From assembly GCA_002450905.1 (NCBI GenBank), contig DKAT01000022.1, positions 1 to 64,000 of the forward strand: 64,000 bases of DNA, given 5' to 3'. The stretch comes from Spirochaetia bacterium UBA6919. Its GTDB lineage: Bacteria; Spirochaetota; UBA6919. The translations under genes were made by a program, and so were the position numbers. The notes below the pieces were generated by a model. The model had not been told where the DNA came from. It ran no database searches and saw nothing but the letters and a program-made list of their open reading frames with translations. Shown one piece after another: positions 16,703-25,922 of the stretch (its first letter is position 1; each line of letters starts with the position of its first letter).

Positions 16703-17482
16703 TTAATTGAGTAATCCAGTGATAGGACTACTGGCTGTTGCATAAAGTTTTTTAGGGATACGTCCTGATAAATAAGCCAATCGACCTGACTGGACACCTA
16801 ATTTCATTGCTTCAGCCATTTTTACAGGATCCTCTGCACCAGCAATACCTGTGTTCATAAGGATTGCATTACAGCCTAGTTCCATAGCTATTGCTGCATC
16901 TGAAGCAGTTCCGACCCCTGCATCAACAATAATTGGGACTTTAATGGTTTCCAAAATTATTTTAATATTGTATGGGTTTCGGATTCCCAATCCAGAACCT
17001 ATTGGAGCTGCAAGAGGCATTATTGCTGAACATCCAGCATCTTCAAGCTTCTTTGCCATGATAGGATCATCTGTTGTGTAGGGTAAAACCTTAAATCCTT
17101 CTTTCACTAATACTTTTGCAGCTTCAAGAGTTGCTTCGTTATCTGGAAAAAGTGTTTTTTCATCTCCAAGGATCTCAAGTTTAACCATATCACTCATTCC
17201 TGCTTCTCTTGCTAGACGTGAATATCGGATTGCTTCCTCTGCCGTATAGCAGAATGCAGTATTTGGTAGGAGTTTATACTTTTTTAGATCAATGTATGTT
17301 AAAAGATTATCCACTTTTTTAGCCTTGAAATCAACTCTTCTGACTGCTACTGTTACCAATTCTGTGCCTGATGCTTCCAATGCTTGTTCCATGATTTGAA
17401 AAGTTTTGTATTTCCCAGTTCCTACAATAAGACGGGATTTATATTCATGTCCAGCTAATATAAATGGATCGTTATTACTCAT
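16703..17482 (-). CDS. thiG: thiazole synthase
   Basis: Forms the thiazole phosphate ring from deoxyxylulose phosphate, dehydroglycine and ThiS thiocarboxylate. A 259-residue TIM barrel with [85 protein letters not shown] and [13 protein letters not shown]. The catalytic Lys region is VKLEIL. It follows thiS with a 34-base gap. No thiH or thiO is present here, so dehydroglycine must come from an enzyme encoded elsewhere. Confidence 0.96.
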   Translation of the reverse strand: MSNNDPFILAGHEYKSRLIVGTGKYKTFQIMEQALEASGTELVTVAVRRVDFKAKKVDNLLTYIDLKKYKLLPNTAFCYTAEEAIRYSRLAREAGMSDMVKLEILGDEKTLFPDNEATLEAAKVLVKEGFKVLPYTTDDPIMAKKLEDAGCSAIMPLAAPIGSGLGIRNPYNIKIILETIKVPIIVDAGVGTASDAAIAMELGCNAILMNTGIAGAEDPVKMAEAMKLGVQSGRLAYLSGRIPKKLYATASSPITGLLN

Positions 17483-17516
17483 ATTTTATTTTCCTTTATA
17501 GACTTGATTAAATATA

Positions 17517-17732
17517 TCAGGGAATGTCTATTCCACCCCCGACAAATGATACAATTTCAACAATATCTTCATTTGACAAAAGTTTTTCAGAATATAATGA
17601 CTTCTGAATGATGTCTCCATTGACTTCTACTGCGATATGATCAATCGACAATTCTAATGATTCTAATAAATTCAATATAGTTAACCGGGATTCATCGAAT
17701 GATTTTTTTTCTCCATTAATACGAAGATTCAT
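17517..17732 (-). CDS. thiS: sulfur-carrier protein ThiS with a C-terminal tail
   Basis: A 71-residue beta-grasp protein (MNLRINGEKKSF, TILNLLESLEL, IAVEVNGDII, EDIVEIVSFVGGG). ThiS normally ends in Gly-Gly, whose carboxylate is adenylated by ThiF and thiolated. Here GGG is followed by IDIP before the stop, so the tail must be cut off, or the protein is used differently. It overlaps the thiF stop codon by 4 bases, in the order thiF-thiS on the transcript, which points to translational coupling. Confidence 0.88.
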   Translation of the reverse strand: MNLRINGEKKSFDESRLTILNLLESLELSIDHIAVEVNGDIIQKSLYSEKLLSNEDIVEIVSFVGGGIDIP

Positions 17733-18529
17733 TTTATTTCTCCTAATAGAATTTCAAGAACCGCATTCGCTTGATGATGTGCTGCAATACCAACCCGAGG
17801 TGCCATTAATCCTCTTCCTGGTTCAGCAGATGATAAGAGATCACCGATTATTATAAGATTATTTCCCATCTTCTTTTTTTTAATAGTATTTCCGTCCCCA
17901 GAACCAGCCAGACCAGATGCACAGACCAGAAACTTTGTAGGATTCTCACTAAGAAATACATCAACAATTAAACTTTTCATGAACGCTGTATCAAATGCCT
18001 CAACCAGGACGTCTACATTCTTGAATATTTGATTGATATTACTTGCATCTAATTTGATATTGTGATCTTCTATCTGTACATAAGGATTAATCATATTAAG
18101 ATTGTCCCTGATAGCTTCTACCTTGGGTTTACCAATTTGATGGACAAAATATTGCTGTCTATTCAAATTACTTGGCTCAACCACATCAAAATCTGCAATT
18201 ACCAATTTACCTATTCCAAGTCTGGCAAGGGCAATTGCAACTGCTGATCCTAGTCCACCTACACCAGCAACACCTACGCAAGCAGTCTTAACCTTTTGAT
18301 GAACTCCAGGAGTATGTCTTGCCACCATCAGAGCTTCTAATTCAGCTTTGGATGGAACCTCTCCTCTTTTAATAAAGATTAGTTCATCTCCATCCTGGAT
18401 TTGTCTATCATCTTGAACTGGAAATCCATTATAAATAAGCAAATCAGCATTTGGTTTATATCTATCTCTTAACTGAAAAAGAGTTATCTCGTTTTCGTAT
18501 GGAAAAATCCTTTCATTAATTTTAATCAT
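17729..18529 (-). CDS. thiF: ThiS adenylyltransferase with an N-terminal ThiS-like domain
   Basis: Activates the ThiS C-terminus by adenylation. Residues 1-55 form a degenerate beta-grasp (ubiquitin/ThiS-like) domain lacking a terminal Gly-Gly. Residues 60-266 form the E1-like domain, with KRGEVPSKAELEALMVARHTPG, the nucleotide-binding GVAGVGGLGSAVA near 88 and the Arg/Asp motif DFDVVEPSNLNRQQYF near 114. This is the two-domain form found in many anaerobes (TIGR02354-like). The E1 domain has no zinc-binding CxxC pairs. First gene of the operon; no TPP riboswitch is visible upstream. Confidence 0.9.
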   Translation of the reverse strand: MIKINERIFPYENEITLFQLRDRYKPNADLLIYNGFPVQDDRQIQDGDELIFIKRGEVPSKAELEALMVARHTPGVHQKVKTACVGVAGVGGLGSAVAIALARLGIGKLVIADFDVVEPSNLNRQQYFVHQIGKPKVEAIRDNLNMINPYVQIEDHNIKLDASNINQIFKNVDVLVEAFDTAFMKSLIVDVFLSENPTKFLVCASGLAGSGDGNTIKKKKMGNNLIIIGDLLSSAEPGRGLMAPRVGIAAHHQANAVLEILLGEIK

Positions 18530-18767
18530 ATTTTAGTTACTTAATAATTTATTTATGTATAAATTTATAAAAAAAGTTTTAATGATCAAGACATTTATAA
18601 TTTGTTATTTTATTATTTTTCAGACTTTCTCTATACTAACTTATTATATTATAATAAAATACATAGGATAGAAATATTGTACCACACCCTAACATTATAC
18701 TTGGTAAGTAATCTTGAACAAGAGTCTTATCAGTAATAGTATCATCACATAAGTATAGGAAAAATTA

Positions 18768-19937
18768 GTGATTCAAACAGGATTGATTAGATTATTAACC
18801 GATAATACAAAGATGGTAGAAGGAAAACGAGTAGGTGTTCTTTGCCATCCAGCATCCATCGACAATGATTATAATCATATTGTTAATTTGCTTTATGATA
18901 AAAAAAAAATTGATCTGCGAGCAATATTTTCCCCTCAACATGGGTATAAGGGAGATAAGCAGGATAATATGATTGAATCTCCGCATATTACAGATCCAGT
19001 ATCTCATTGCCCCATCTATAGTTTATACAGTGAAACCCGTAAACCTACTCCAGAAATGTTATCCAATATCGATATCCTTATTATTGATCTTCAGGACATC
19101 GGAACAAGGGTCTATACATTTATTTATACTATGGCTCTTGCAATGGAAGCATGTCAAAATAAGGGTATACAAGTTATAGTATTAGACCGTCCAAACCCTA
19201 TTAATTCTAGTACTGTCGAGGGAAATATTCTTGATACTGAGTTTAAATCATTTGTAGGACTCTATCCAATTCCCATGAGACACGGTATGACCATTGCTGA
19301 GCTTGCCTGGATGTTTAATGAAGAATATAATATTGCTTGTGACTTGAAGATAGTAGAAATGTCTAATTACAATAGAAATATGTGGTTTGATGATACAGAT
19401 CTTCCCTGGGTACTACCTTCGCCCAATATGCCCACCCTGGATACTGCTACAGTCTATCCAGGAGCAGTAATATTTGAAGGAACTCTTGTTTCAGAAGGAA
19501 GAGGAACTACAAAACCATTTGAAATTCTAGGATCATCCTATATTGAACCACATAAACTCGTAAATGAACTTAATTCATTAGGACTAAACGGGGTATTCTT
19601 TCGTCCAATCTATTTTGAACCCACATTCCATAAATATGCAAAGGAAACTTGTGGTGGTATACAAATCCATGTGACCGATCGAAGCATATTTAAGCCCTAC
19701 CTAACAGGACTTGGGATTCTTAAGACTATACGAAAGCTATATCCAAAAGACTTTGAATGGAAGCAGCCCCCTTACGAATATGAGTACAAAAAATTACCTA
19801 TCGATCTCTTAATCGGGAATCAAAATATACGAAAATATTTGGACACAATCGATGATATTTATTATATTGAAAGAGAATACCAGAACGAGTTGAATCAATT
19901 TTTAGATATTCGCAAAAAGTATTTATTATATAAGTAA
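18768..19937 (+). CDS. namZ: DUF1343/NamZ-family exo-beta-N-acetylmuramidase-like protein
   Basis: A 389-residue member of the DUF1343 family, whose Bacillus subtilis member NamZ removes terminal MurNAc from peptidoglycan fragments. Signatures are VGVLCHPASID near residue 24, FSPQHGYKGDKQDNM, IYSLYSETRKPTPEML, DLQDIGTRVYTFIYTM, VLDRPNPI, LPWVLPSPNMPTLDTATVYPG, FEGTLVSEGRGTTKPFE and the C-terminal CGGIQIHV. It starts at GTG 18768 with a TAGGA site. No signal peptide is present, unlike many family members, so it may act in the cytosol on recycled muropeptides. It ends immediately before the PFK genes. Confidence 0.9.
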   Translation: MIQTGLIRLLTDNTKMVEGKRVGVLCHPASIDNDYNHIVNLLYDKKKIDLRAIFSPQHGYKGDKQDNMIESPHITDPVSHCPIYSLYSETRKPTPEMLSNIDILIIDLQDIGTRVYTFIYTMALAMEACQNKGIQVIVLDRPNPINSSTVEGNILDTEFKSFVGLYPIPMRHGMTIAELAWMFNEEYNIACDLKIVEMSNYNRNMWFDDTDLPWVLPSPNMPTLDTATVYPGAVIFEGTLVSEGRGTTKPFEILGSSYIEPHKLVNELNSLGLNGVFFRPIYFEPTFHKYAKETCGGIQIHVTDRSIFKPYLTGLGILKTIRKLYPKDFEWKQPPYEYEYKKLPIDLLIGNQNIRKYLDTIDDIYYIEREYQNELNQFLDIRKKYLLYK

Positions 19938-19966
19938 TGATATTCAAAAAATTAAAGAGGTTTATC

Positions 19967-21178
19967 ATGCCCAATTCTGCAATGTTAGAAGGACGCAATT
20001 CTGTAGCCATCCTATTTTCAGGAGGACCAGCTCCAGCTGCTAATTCAGTGATCTCAGCTGTGGCACTCAGTTTCATGAATGCAGGACATGCAGTCATCGG
20101 GATATTCGAGGGTTATAAACATCTAATTAATTTTAAAAAAGGAACTACCCAGCTCATTGAAGGAAAGCACTATATCAAACTGGATGAAAATATTGGTGAC
20201 ATTAGAAATAAAAGAGGGGTATATATTAAGACTGCTCGGGCAAATCCTGGTAAAGATGTTAAAAAGCCTGAAGATCTCAATGATCCTGCAAAAAATAATA
20301 AATTATATAATGTTATGGATGCATTTGAAAGTTTGAATGTCGGATTATTAATATCCATCGGCGGGGATGACACCCTAAGAACTGCAAATCTCATGTTTTC
20401 CATAGGAATGCCAGCCATTCATATCCCTAAAACCATTGATAATGACTATTTTGGTATCCCCTGGACCTTCGGTTATTGGACAAGCGTGGATGTTACCCAA
20501 AAAGCCTTACTAAATCTCCAGTCTGATTCGGAATCCACAGGAAGTTATTTTATAGCAGAAATCATGGGAAGAAAGGCCGGATGGTTAGCATATTCTGCTG
20601 GTATTGCTGGAGAAGCGATTAAAATGGTTGCCGTGGAAGACCTCCCTCATGAAGGCGATGTAGATATTGATAAGATATGTAATGAAATCGTAGATATAAT
20701 TCAAGTGAGAGAATCAAAGGGTCGTTATTATGGTGTAGTCTGCGTAGCGGAAGGATTAGCAGATCGCCTCCCTGAATTTCTTCTCCCAAAAGAAAAAGAC
20801 CCCTTTGGACATACTATCCTCGGCAAAGCAGAAATAGGAAAATTAATTGCTGAAACCGTCGCACGTTTTTATAAAGAAAGATTTAATAAAGAAATAAAAG
20901 TATTATCCAAGCAAATCGGTTATGAAACAAGGACAGCTCCCCCCATTAGTTTTGATGTCGTCTTGGGAAGCATGCTCGGATATGGTGCCTATCAATTATT
21001 TGCCCAGGGAAAAATTGGACACATGGTAAGCGTTGTAGAAACTTTTGATATACACTCTATCCCGTTTTCAGATCTGATAAACCCAGTAAATCTTACTACA
21101 AAAGTACGTACAGTATCAACTGACAGCGATTTATATCATCTAAAAAATGCTTTGACATATCGTCCCATTAATAAGTAG
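19967..21178 (+). CDS. pfp: 6-phosphofructokinase, pyrophosphate-dependent type
   Basis: Phosphorylates fructose 6-phosphate. The start at 19967 has a good AAAGAGG site; an ATG at 19937 overlaps the namZ stop but has no clear site. The 403-residue protein shows LFSGGPAPAANSVI near residue 20, SIGGDDTLRTA near 131 and PKTIDNDYFGIPWTFG near 153. Asp in GGDD (in place of Gly) and Lys in PKTIDND are the residues associated with pyrophosphate as phosphoryl donor. The donor is therefore predicted to be PPi, making the step reversible. The next gene is a second PFK with the opposite donor residue. Confidence 0.9.
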   Translation: MPNSAMLEGRNSVAILFSGGPAPAANSVISAVALSFMNAGHAVIGIFEGYKHLINFKKGTTQLIEGKHYIKLDENIGDIRNKRGVYIKTARANPGKDVKKPEDLNDPAKNNKLYNVMDAFESLNVGLLISIGGDDTLRTANLMFSIGMPAIHIPKTIDNDYFGIPWTFGYWTSVDVTQKALLNLQSDSESTGSYFIAEIMGRKAGWLAYSAGIAGEAIKMVAVEDLPHEGDVDIDKICNEIVDIIQVRESKGRYYGVVCVAEGLADRLPEFLLPKEKDPFGHTILGKAEIGKLIAETVARFYKERFNKEIKVLSKQIGYETRTAPPISFDVVLGSMLGYGAYQLFAQGKIGHMVSVVETFDIHSIPFSDLINPVNLTTKVRTVSTDSDLYHLKNALTYRPINK

Positions 21179-21180
21179 TT

Positions 21181-22482
21181 ATGGAAACTAATATTCAGAC
21201 AAAAATTGAAACTCTTGGCACTCCTCAAATATCTTCGCCAATTGATTACAAAGTATTTACTAATGAGGATGACCATGTACTCTATAATATATCATATAAA
21301 GAAATTAAATCATTGATTCAGCAAAACAAAGAAGTCACTATTCTTGAAAAAGCTGGTGCCAGAGAAAAGATATTCTTTAATCCATCTGATAGCACTGCTG
21401 CTATTGTAAGTTGCGGAGGATTGTGTCCGGGTATTAATAATGTCATTCGATCTATTGTAATGCAGTTATATTATATTTATGGTGTAAAAAATATATTTGG
21501 AATTAGATATGGCTATTTTGGCTTTACTAATAAATGCCCTGATAAGCCTATGCCATTAAATCCCTCTGTAGTATCAAAAATTGCTAATTTCGGCGGTTCT
21601 TTTTTAGGATCATCCAGAGGAAATCAATCTATCGATGAAATTATAGACTGTCTTATAAATCTTAAAATTAATATGTTATTTACCATTGGTGGGGATGGCA
21701 CTTTACGGGGTGCCCAACAAATCGTTAATGAAATTAAAAAACGAAACTTGAATATCAGTGTCATCGGAATTCCTAAAACTATTGATAACGATATATCATA
21801 TGTAGCAAAGAGTTTTGGATTTGAAACGGCTTTTTCTGAAGCTGTACAATCCATTGAAAGTGCTCATGCTGAAGCACTTGGAGCTCCCTATGGTATCGGC
21901 CTTGTTAAACTAATGGGTCGTCACAGCGGATTTATAGCTGCCAATGCTGCTCTTGCCAGAAAGGAAGTTAATTTTGTACTAATCCCTGAACTTGATTTTG
22001 ATCTGAATGGGGAAAAGGGGTTTTTAAATAAGCTAAAACAAAGATTAGATGATAAAAACCACGCTGTCATAGTAGTAGCAGAAGGGGCTGGACAAAAGTT
22101 TTTTGATCAGAATAATAAAAAATACGATTCCTCTGGAAATGTAAAACTTAATGATATAGGAATTTATCTTAAAGACCAAATCACAACTCATTTTAAATCC
22201 ATAGGATATGATATTAACTTAAAATATATTGATCCAAGTTATATTATTCGTAGTGTTCCAGCCAATGCAAACGATGGAGTGTTTTGTGGATTACTTGCTC
22301 AAAATGCCGTCCACGCCGCTATGGCTGGGAAAACTAATATGGTAATAGGTGTTTGGAATAATATTTTTGTACATATCCCTATAAATCTTGTTATATCAAA
22401 AAGAAAACAGGTTATTTTAAACGGAAAACTATGGCAAAGCGTTATTGAGAGCACTGGACAGCAAGACATGATAAATTATTGA
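21181..22482 (+). CDS. pfkA: 6-phosphofructokinase, group with GGDG motif (probably ATP-dependent)
   Basis: A 433-residue PFK family protein starting two bases after the first PFK gene. It has the longer N-terminus of the plant/trypanosome-like clade. SCGGLCPGINNVIR near residue 79 begins the fold, FTIGGDGTLRGAQQ near 168 carries Gly at the donor-deciding position, and PKTIDNDISYVAKSFGFETA is near 197. GGDG with PKTIDND is the combination found in ATP-using members of this clade, such as the trypanosome enzyme. The co-directional pair suggests that the cell can switch between donors. The biochemical donor is inference from these residues. Confidence 0.88.
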   Translation: METNIQTKIETLGTPQISSPIDYKVFTNEDDHVLYNISYKEIKSLIQQNKEVTILEKAGAREKIFFNPSDSTAAIVSCGGLCPGINNVIRSIVMQLYYIYGVKNIFGIRYGYFGFTNKCPDKPMPLNPSVVSKIANFGGSFLGSSRGNQSIDEIIDCLINLKINMLFTIGGDGTLRGAQQIVNEIKKRNLNISVIGIPKTIDNDISYVAKSFGFETAFSEAVQSIESAHAEALGAPYGIGLVKLMGRHSGFIAANAALARKEVNFVLIPELDFDLNGEKGFLNKLKQRLDDKNHAVIVVAEGAGQKFFDQNNKKYDSSGNVKLNDIGIYLKDQITTHFKSIGYDINLKYIDPSYIIRSVPANANDGVFCGLLAQNAVHAAMAGKTNMVIGVWNNIFVHIPINLVISKRKQVILNGKLWQSVIESTGQQDMINY

Positions 22483-22621
22483 TAAAATAATAATCATTAA
22501 TTTCAAACTACTCTATACATAATCATATAGAGTGCTTATAAAACCATCAATAGATTATTTTTTAATATCTTCAATTAGCTATTATATAAAATAGATCATA
22601 AGTTATAAACAGGTGTATAAA

Positions 22622-23293
22622 ATGAAAATAAAAAAAATGTTAGGGATTTTAATTCTATTACTAATCACAGTACAAAATCTCTCTTCTCAGTCTACAAAAG
22701 ACATTGTGGATAAAATAGATTCATTCTATAATTCTAATACCTCACTCAAAGGTGATTTTGAACTCCAGGAAAATAAAGTTACTTCAAAGGGGTATTTTGT
22801 ATATAAGGCTCCTTTCTTTAAAATGGTATTTAGTAGTGAAAAAGGAAACGAGGAGTATAAAAAAAGGATTATATCTGATGGAAAGGTATTGTGGATATAT
22901 CTTCCAAAACTTTCCGTTGTGATAGAGCAAGATTTAAAAAACTTTTCTTCGAGTGGCATCACAACACAGATGCTGGGTATTCGTCGTATTCTAAGTCAAT
23001 ATAATTATAAATTTAAAGACAATGATCCAAATCCAAAAAGCGTTCCAGGGCTTACTTCAAAGGTAAATATTTTGGTACTAACACCTAAAGATACCTGGAC
23101 TGGTTTTAAAAAAATATTATTCTATGTCCGTGAAGATGGATTTGTTGCTAAAAGTGTTGCTGAAACAAAGAAAAATAGATATGTTTTAATTCGAAAAAAT
23201 GTTATATTAAACCCTGAAGTCAATGAAAATGAGTTCAAAAGAGAAGTTCCAAAAAACACTCGACTCATAAAAAATCCATTTGTTTCAGATTAA
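22622..23293 (+). CDS. lolA: outer-membrane lipoprotein carrier LolA-like protein
   Basis: Periplasmic chaperone that shuttles lipoproteins to the outer membrane. The start at 22622 follows AGG at 22611; a GTG three codons earlier is possible. The signal peptide is about residues 1-22 (KMLGILILLLITVQNLSSQ). The mature part has the LolA pattern: DIVDKIDSFYNSNTSLKGDFELQ, GYFVYKAPFFKMVFS, ISDGKVLWIYLPKLSVVIEQDL, LTPKDTWTGFKKILFYVREDGF, and a final beta strand. The sequence implies a double-membrane cell. First gene of a lolA-rimO-pgsA-pgpA run. Confidence 0.85.
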   Translation: MKIKKMLGILILLLITVQNLSSQSTKDIVDKIDSFYNSNTSLKGDFELQENKVTSKGYFVYKAPFFKMVFSSEKGNEEYKKRIISDGKVLWIYLPKLSVVIEQDLKNFSSSGITTQMLGIRRILSQYNYKFKDNDPNPKSVPGLTSKVNILVLTPKDTWTGFKKILFYVREDGFVAKSVAETKKNRYVLIRKNVILNPEVNENEFKREVPKNTRLIKNPFVSD

Positions 23294-23317
23294 TAGAAAA
23301 AGCTTATAAATATCACC

Positions 23318-24682
23318 ATGAAAAAAAAATTATATATCGAAACCCTGGGATGTTCCAAAAATTGGGTGGAATCAGAATATCTCATTGGAAATATTAAAAA
23401 TATCAGTATAACAAATGACCCTCAAGAAGCTGAATTTATCGTCATAAATACGTGTAGTTTCCTCCAGGCAAGCCGTCAGGAATCCATTGATACTATTTTA
23501 GAGCTTTCAGAATATAAAAAAACGGGTGCATGCAAAAAACTTATTGTCTCAGGTTGCCTAACTGAATCCAATGGCGATGATTTGCTTAATGAACTTCAAG
23601 AAGTAGATATCTTTTGTAAAAGTAATAGTGTCCATCAGCACATTAACACAATGACCCATCAAAATGATCTTCTCATCCCAATAAATCAGGAATTATCATC
23701 CATAAATCGCATAAATATTGGTTCTCCAGGATCAAATTATTTAAAAATATCTGAAGGCTGTAATCACAAATGCTCATTCTGCACTATTCCCCAGTTTAAA
23801 GGGCGATTGAAAAGTCGTTCTATAGAAGATTTAGTTCGTGAAACTAAGCATCTAGTTTCTCAGGGCATTACTGAAATTAATTTGGTAGGTCAAGATCTTT
23901 CAGATTATGGATCAGATCTTAAAAATGAATCTCTTGTTACCCTGTTAAGATCTCTCATTAAAATAAAAGGGGTTCGATGGCTCCGCTTATTATATCTCTA
24001 CCCCACGATGATCAGCGATGAATTAATAAAACTTGTTAAGAATGAAGAAAATATAGCAAAGTATTTCGATATCCCCCTCCAACACCTCGATAATAAAATA
24101 TTAAAACTCATGAATCGTTCTGGATCCATAAAAGAATATGAAGATACCATCCATAAAATCCGCTCAGAAATCGATGAATCATCCATAAGAACTACTCTGA
24201 TTGTTGGATTTCCCGGAGAAACCGATGACATTTTTCAAAGCATGCTGGAAAGGGTAAAGAATATTAAATTCAATAATCTCGGAGCCTTCCAATATTCTCC
24301 TGAAGAGAGTACTAAGAGTTTTCAACTGGAAAATCACGTTTCATCCACTATAAAAAAATCGAGGTATAAAGAATTACTCAAAGTCCAGTCGAAAATATCA
24401 GAAAAGTTATTAAAAGGCAGGATTGGAAAGACTTATGATATTCTTATTGAAGAACAAATCCCATCAGGAGAAGAGGATTTGATCTATTACCTTGGGCGAT
24501 CGCAATTTGAAGCACCAGATGTCGATGGAAATATTATCATAACATCCTACAATCCTCTCCCCATTGGAACATATGCCCCTGTAAAGATCACTCATTCAAA
24601 AGTTTATGATCTCAATGGTGTAGTTGTAAATCATAATGTGCATGAGCCCTCGATAAATCAAACGTTAAGCGGAATGACCTGA
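23318..24682 (+). CDS. rimO: ribosomal protein S12 methylthiotransferase
   Basis: Radical-SAM enzyme that adds a methylthio group to Asp of ribosomal protein S12. The N-terminal MTTase domain has IETLGCSKNWVESE near residue 6, VINTCSFLQASRQES near 44 and VSGCLTE, supplying three cluster cysteines. The radical SAM motif is EGCNHKCSFCTIPQFKGRLKSR near 145. The C-terminal TRAM domain begins near 385. The FKGRLKSR and FLQASRQES forms point to RimO rather than MiaB. Its stop overlaps the pgsA start by one base. Confidence 0.93.
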   Translation: MKKKLYIETLGCSKNWVESEYLIGNIKNISITNDPQEAEFIVINTCSFLQASRQESIDTILELSEYKKTGACKKLIVSGCLTESNGDDLLNELQEVDIFCKSNSVHQHINTMTHQNDLLIPINQELSSINRINIGSPGSNYLKISEGCNHKCSFCTIPQFKGRLKSRSIEDLVRETKHLVSQGITEINLVGQDLSDYGSDLKNESLVTLLRSLIKIKGVRWLRLLYLYPTMISDELIKLVKNEENIAKYFDIPLQHLDNKILKLMNRSGSIKEYEDTIHKIRSEIDESSIRTTLIVGFPGETDDIFQSMLERVKNIKFNNLGAFQYSPEESTKSFQLENHVSSTIKKSRYKELLKVQSKISEKLLKGRIGKTYDILIEEQIPSGEEDLIYYLGRSQFEAPDVDGNIIITSYNPLPIGTYAPVKITHSKVYDLNGVVVNHNVHEPSINQTLSGMT

Positions 24683-25359
24683 TGAGAACAATGACATGGG
24701 CAAATACCATCACCTTTTCCAGATTTATATTGATCATCCCATTTTTGTATTTCTTATTTCTTGATCAGAAGAATTTTCTAAATATCACTGAATTTACTGC
24801 AAAATTAATTGCCCTCATTTTATTTATAACAGCGTCCCTAACCGATTTTTTTGACGGCTACATCGCCAGATTACTTAAAGAAGAAGGGAAGTTAGGAAAA
24901 TTCCTCGATCCCCTTGCCGATAAGTTTCTCGTAGCCAGTGCCTTCCTCGCATTCCTTCAGATTGATGGAAGTTTAATCCCCTACTGGATGGTGCTCACAA
25001 TCATTTTGAGAGAATTCCTCATCACAGCCCTGAGAATTTCTGCCCTCTCACAAATAAAAGAAGTAGAAACAATGACTCTTGGCAAGGCTAAAACAACTTT
25101 CCAATTGAGTACTATCATCACAATCCTCCTCTTCTTTGTCTTAAAAGCATATATTGAAACATATTCCCCTGAAATCCTACCCAAAGACAAGTATACATCA
25201 CCAGGATCTCTCATCAATTTTATCAACGTCTACTTCGATGATTTCGGATTCTTCATCCAATACACTCCCTACGTTCTCATGTTAATCACAACTGTCATCA
25301 CAGTCTTCTCTGGAATACGATATCTTATTAAGAACAGAGAATTATTTCTTGGAGAATAA
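24682..25359 (+). CDS. pgsA: CDP-diacylglycerol-glycerol-3-phosphate phosphatidyltransferase
   Basis: Inner-membrane enzyme that makes phosphatidylglycerophosphate. A 225-residue protein with about six membrane segments and the CDP-alcohol phosphotransferase motif DGYIARLLKEEGKLGKFLDPLADK (pattern DG..AR........G...D...D) near residue 55. It starts NTITFSRFILIIPFLYF. A loop of about 25 residues (ETYSPEILPKDKYTSPGS) between the last helices is longer than usual. Translationally coupled to rimO and followed 7 bases later by pgpA, which acts on its product. Confidence 0.94.
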   Translation: MRTMTWANTITFSRFILIIPFLYFLFLDQKNFLNITEFTAKLIALILFITASLTDFFDGYIARLLKEEGKLGKFLDPLADKFLVASAFLAFLQIDGSLIPYWMVLTIILREFLITALRISALSQIKEVETMTLGKAKTTFQLSTIITILLFFVLKAYIETYSPEILPKDKYTSPGSLINFINVYFDDFGFFIQYTPYVLMLITTVITVFSGIRYLIKNRELFLGE

Positions 25360-25366
25360 GTAAAGT

Positions 25367-25843
25367 ATGTCTTTTAAACATCGAATCATTACTTTTTTTG
25401 TAACTTTCGGTTATTTTGGATATTCTCCCTATATACCTGGTACGATTGGTACTCTAGGAGGGGTGCTAATATTTTATCTACTTTCCAATTATTATTTATA
25501 TTATATAGGAGTTATTTTAATAATCCTTGTCCTCGGTATCTGGTTATCAGGTATTGCAGAAAAAGACATTTTTAAAACAAAGGATAGTCAGAAAATCGTC
25601 ATCGATGAGGTCGCAGGATTCTTAATATCCATGATTTCTTTTACGACAGAAGATCACTGGGGATTTATTCTCCTGGGATTCATATTTTTCAGGATATTTG
25701 ATATAGTAAAACCCTATCCTATAAAACAAATACAAGGACTCGAGGGGGGGATAGGTATTATGGCAGATGACATCCTTGCCGGGATATACACGAATCTCCT
25801 GTTACAAATTACTCGACTTGTTGTGATAAGTTATTTTGTATAA
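25367..25843 (+). CDS. pgpA: phosphatidylglycerophosphatase A
   Basis: Removes the terminal phosphate of phosphatidylglycerophosphate to give phosphatidylglycerol, the step after PgsA. A 158-residue membrane protein with the family motifs GYSPYIPGTIGTLGG near residue 18, KIVIDEVAGFLISM near 80, FRIFDIVKPYPIKQIQGLEGGIGIMADDILAGI near 105, and about four membrane helices. Gene order rimO-pgsA-pgpA gives two consecutive lipid steps in one operon. Confidence 0.95.
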   Translation: MSFKHRIITFFVTFGYFGYSPYIPGTIGTLGGVLIFYLLSNYYLYYIGVILIILVLGIWLSGIAEKDIFKTKDSQKIVIDEVAGFLISMISFTTEDHWGFILLGFIFFRIFDIVKPYPIKQIQGLEGGIGIMADDILAGIYTNLLLQITRLVVISYFV

Positions 25844-25922
25844 TCATATTTCGATATGAATAAAGAGATTATAATATTTTATTTATAAATTATCAAGAAT
25901 GTTTCCAAAGGTTGTCGAGAGT

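Noticed and set aside
18530..18767. TPP riboswitch upstream of thiF
   Set aside because: I searched both strands for the CTGAGA and ACC.TGAACCTGATC.GG.TAATGCC core and saw nothing like it; the region is plain AT-rich sequence.
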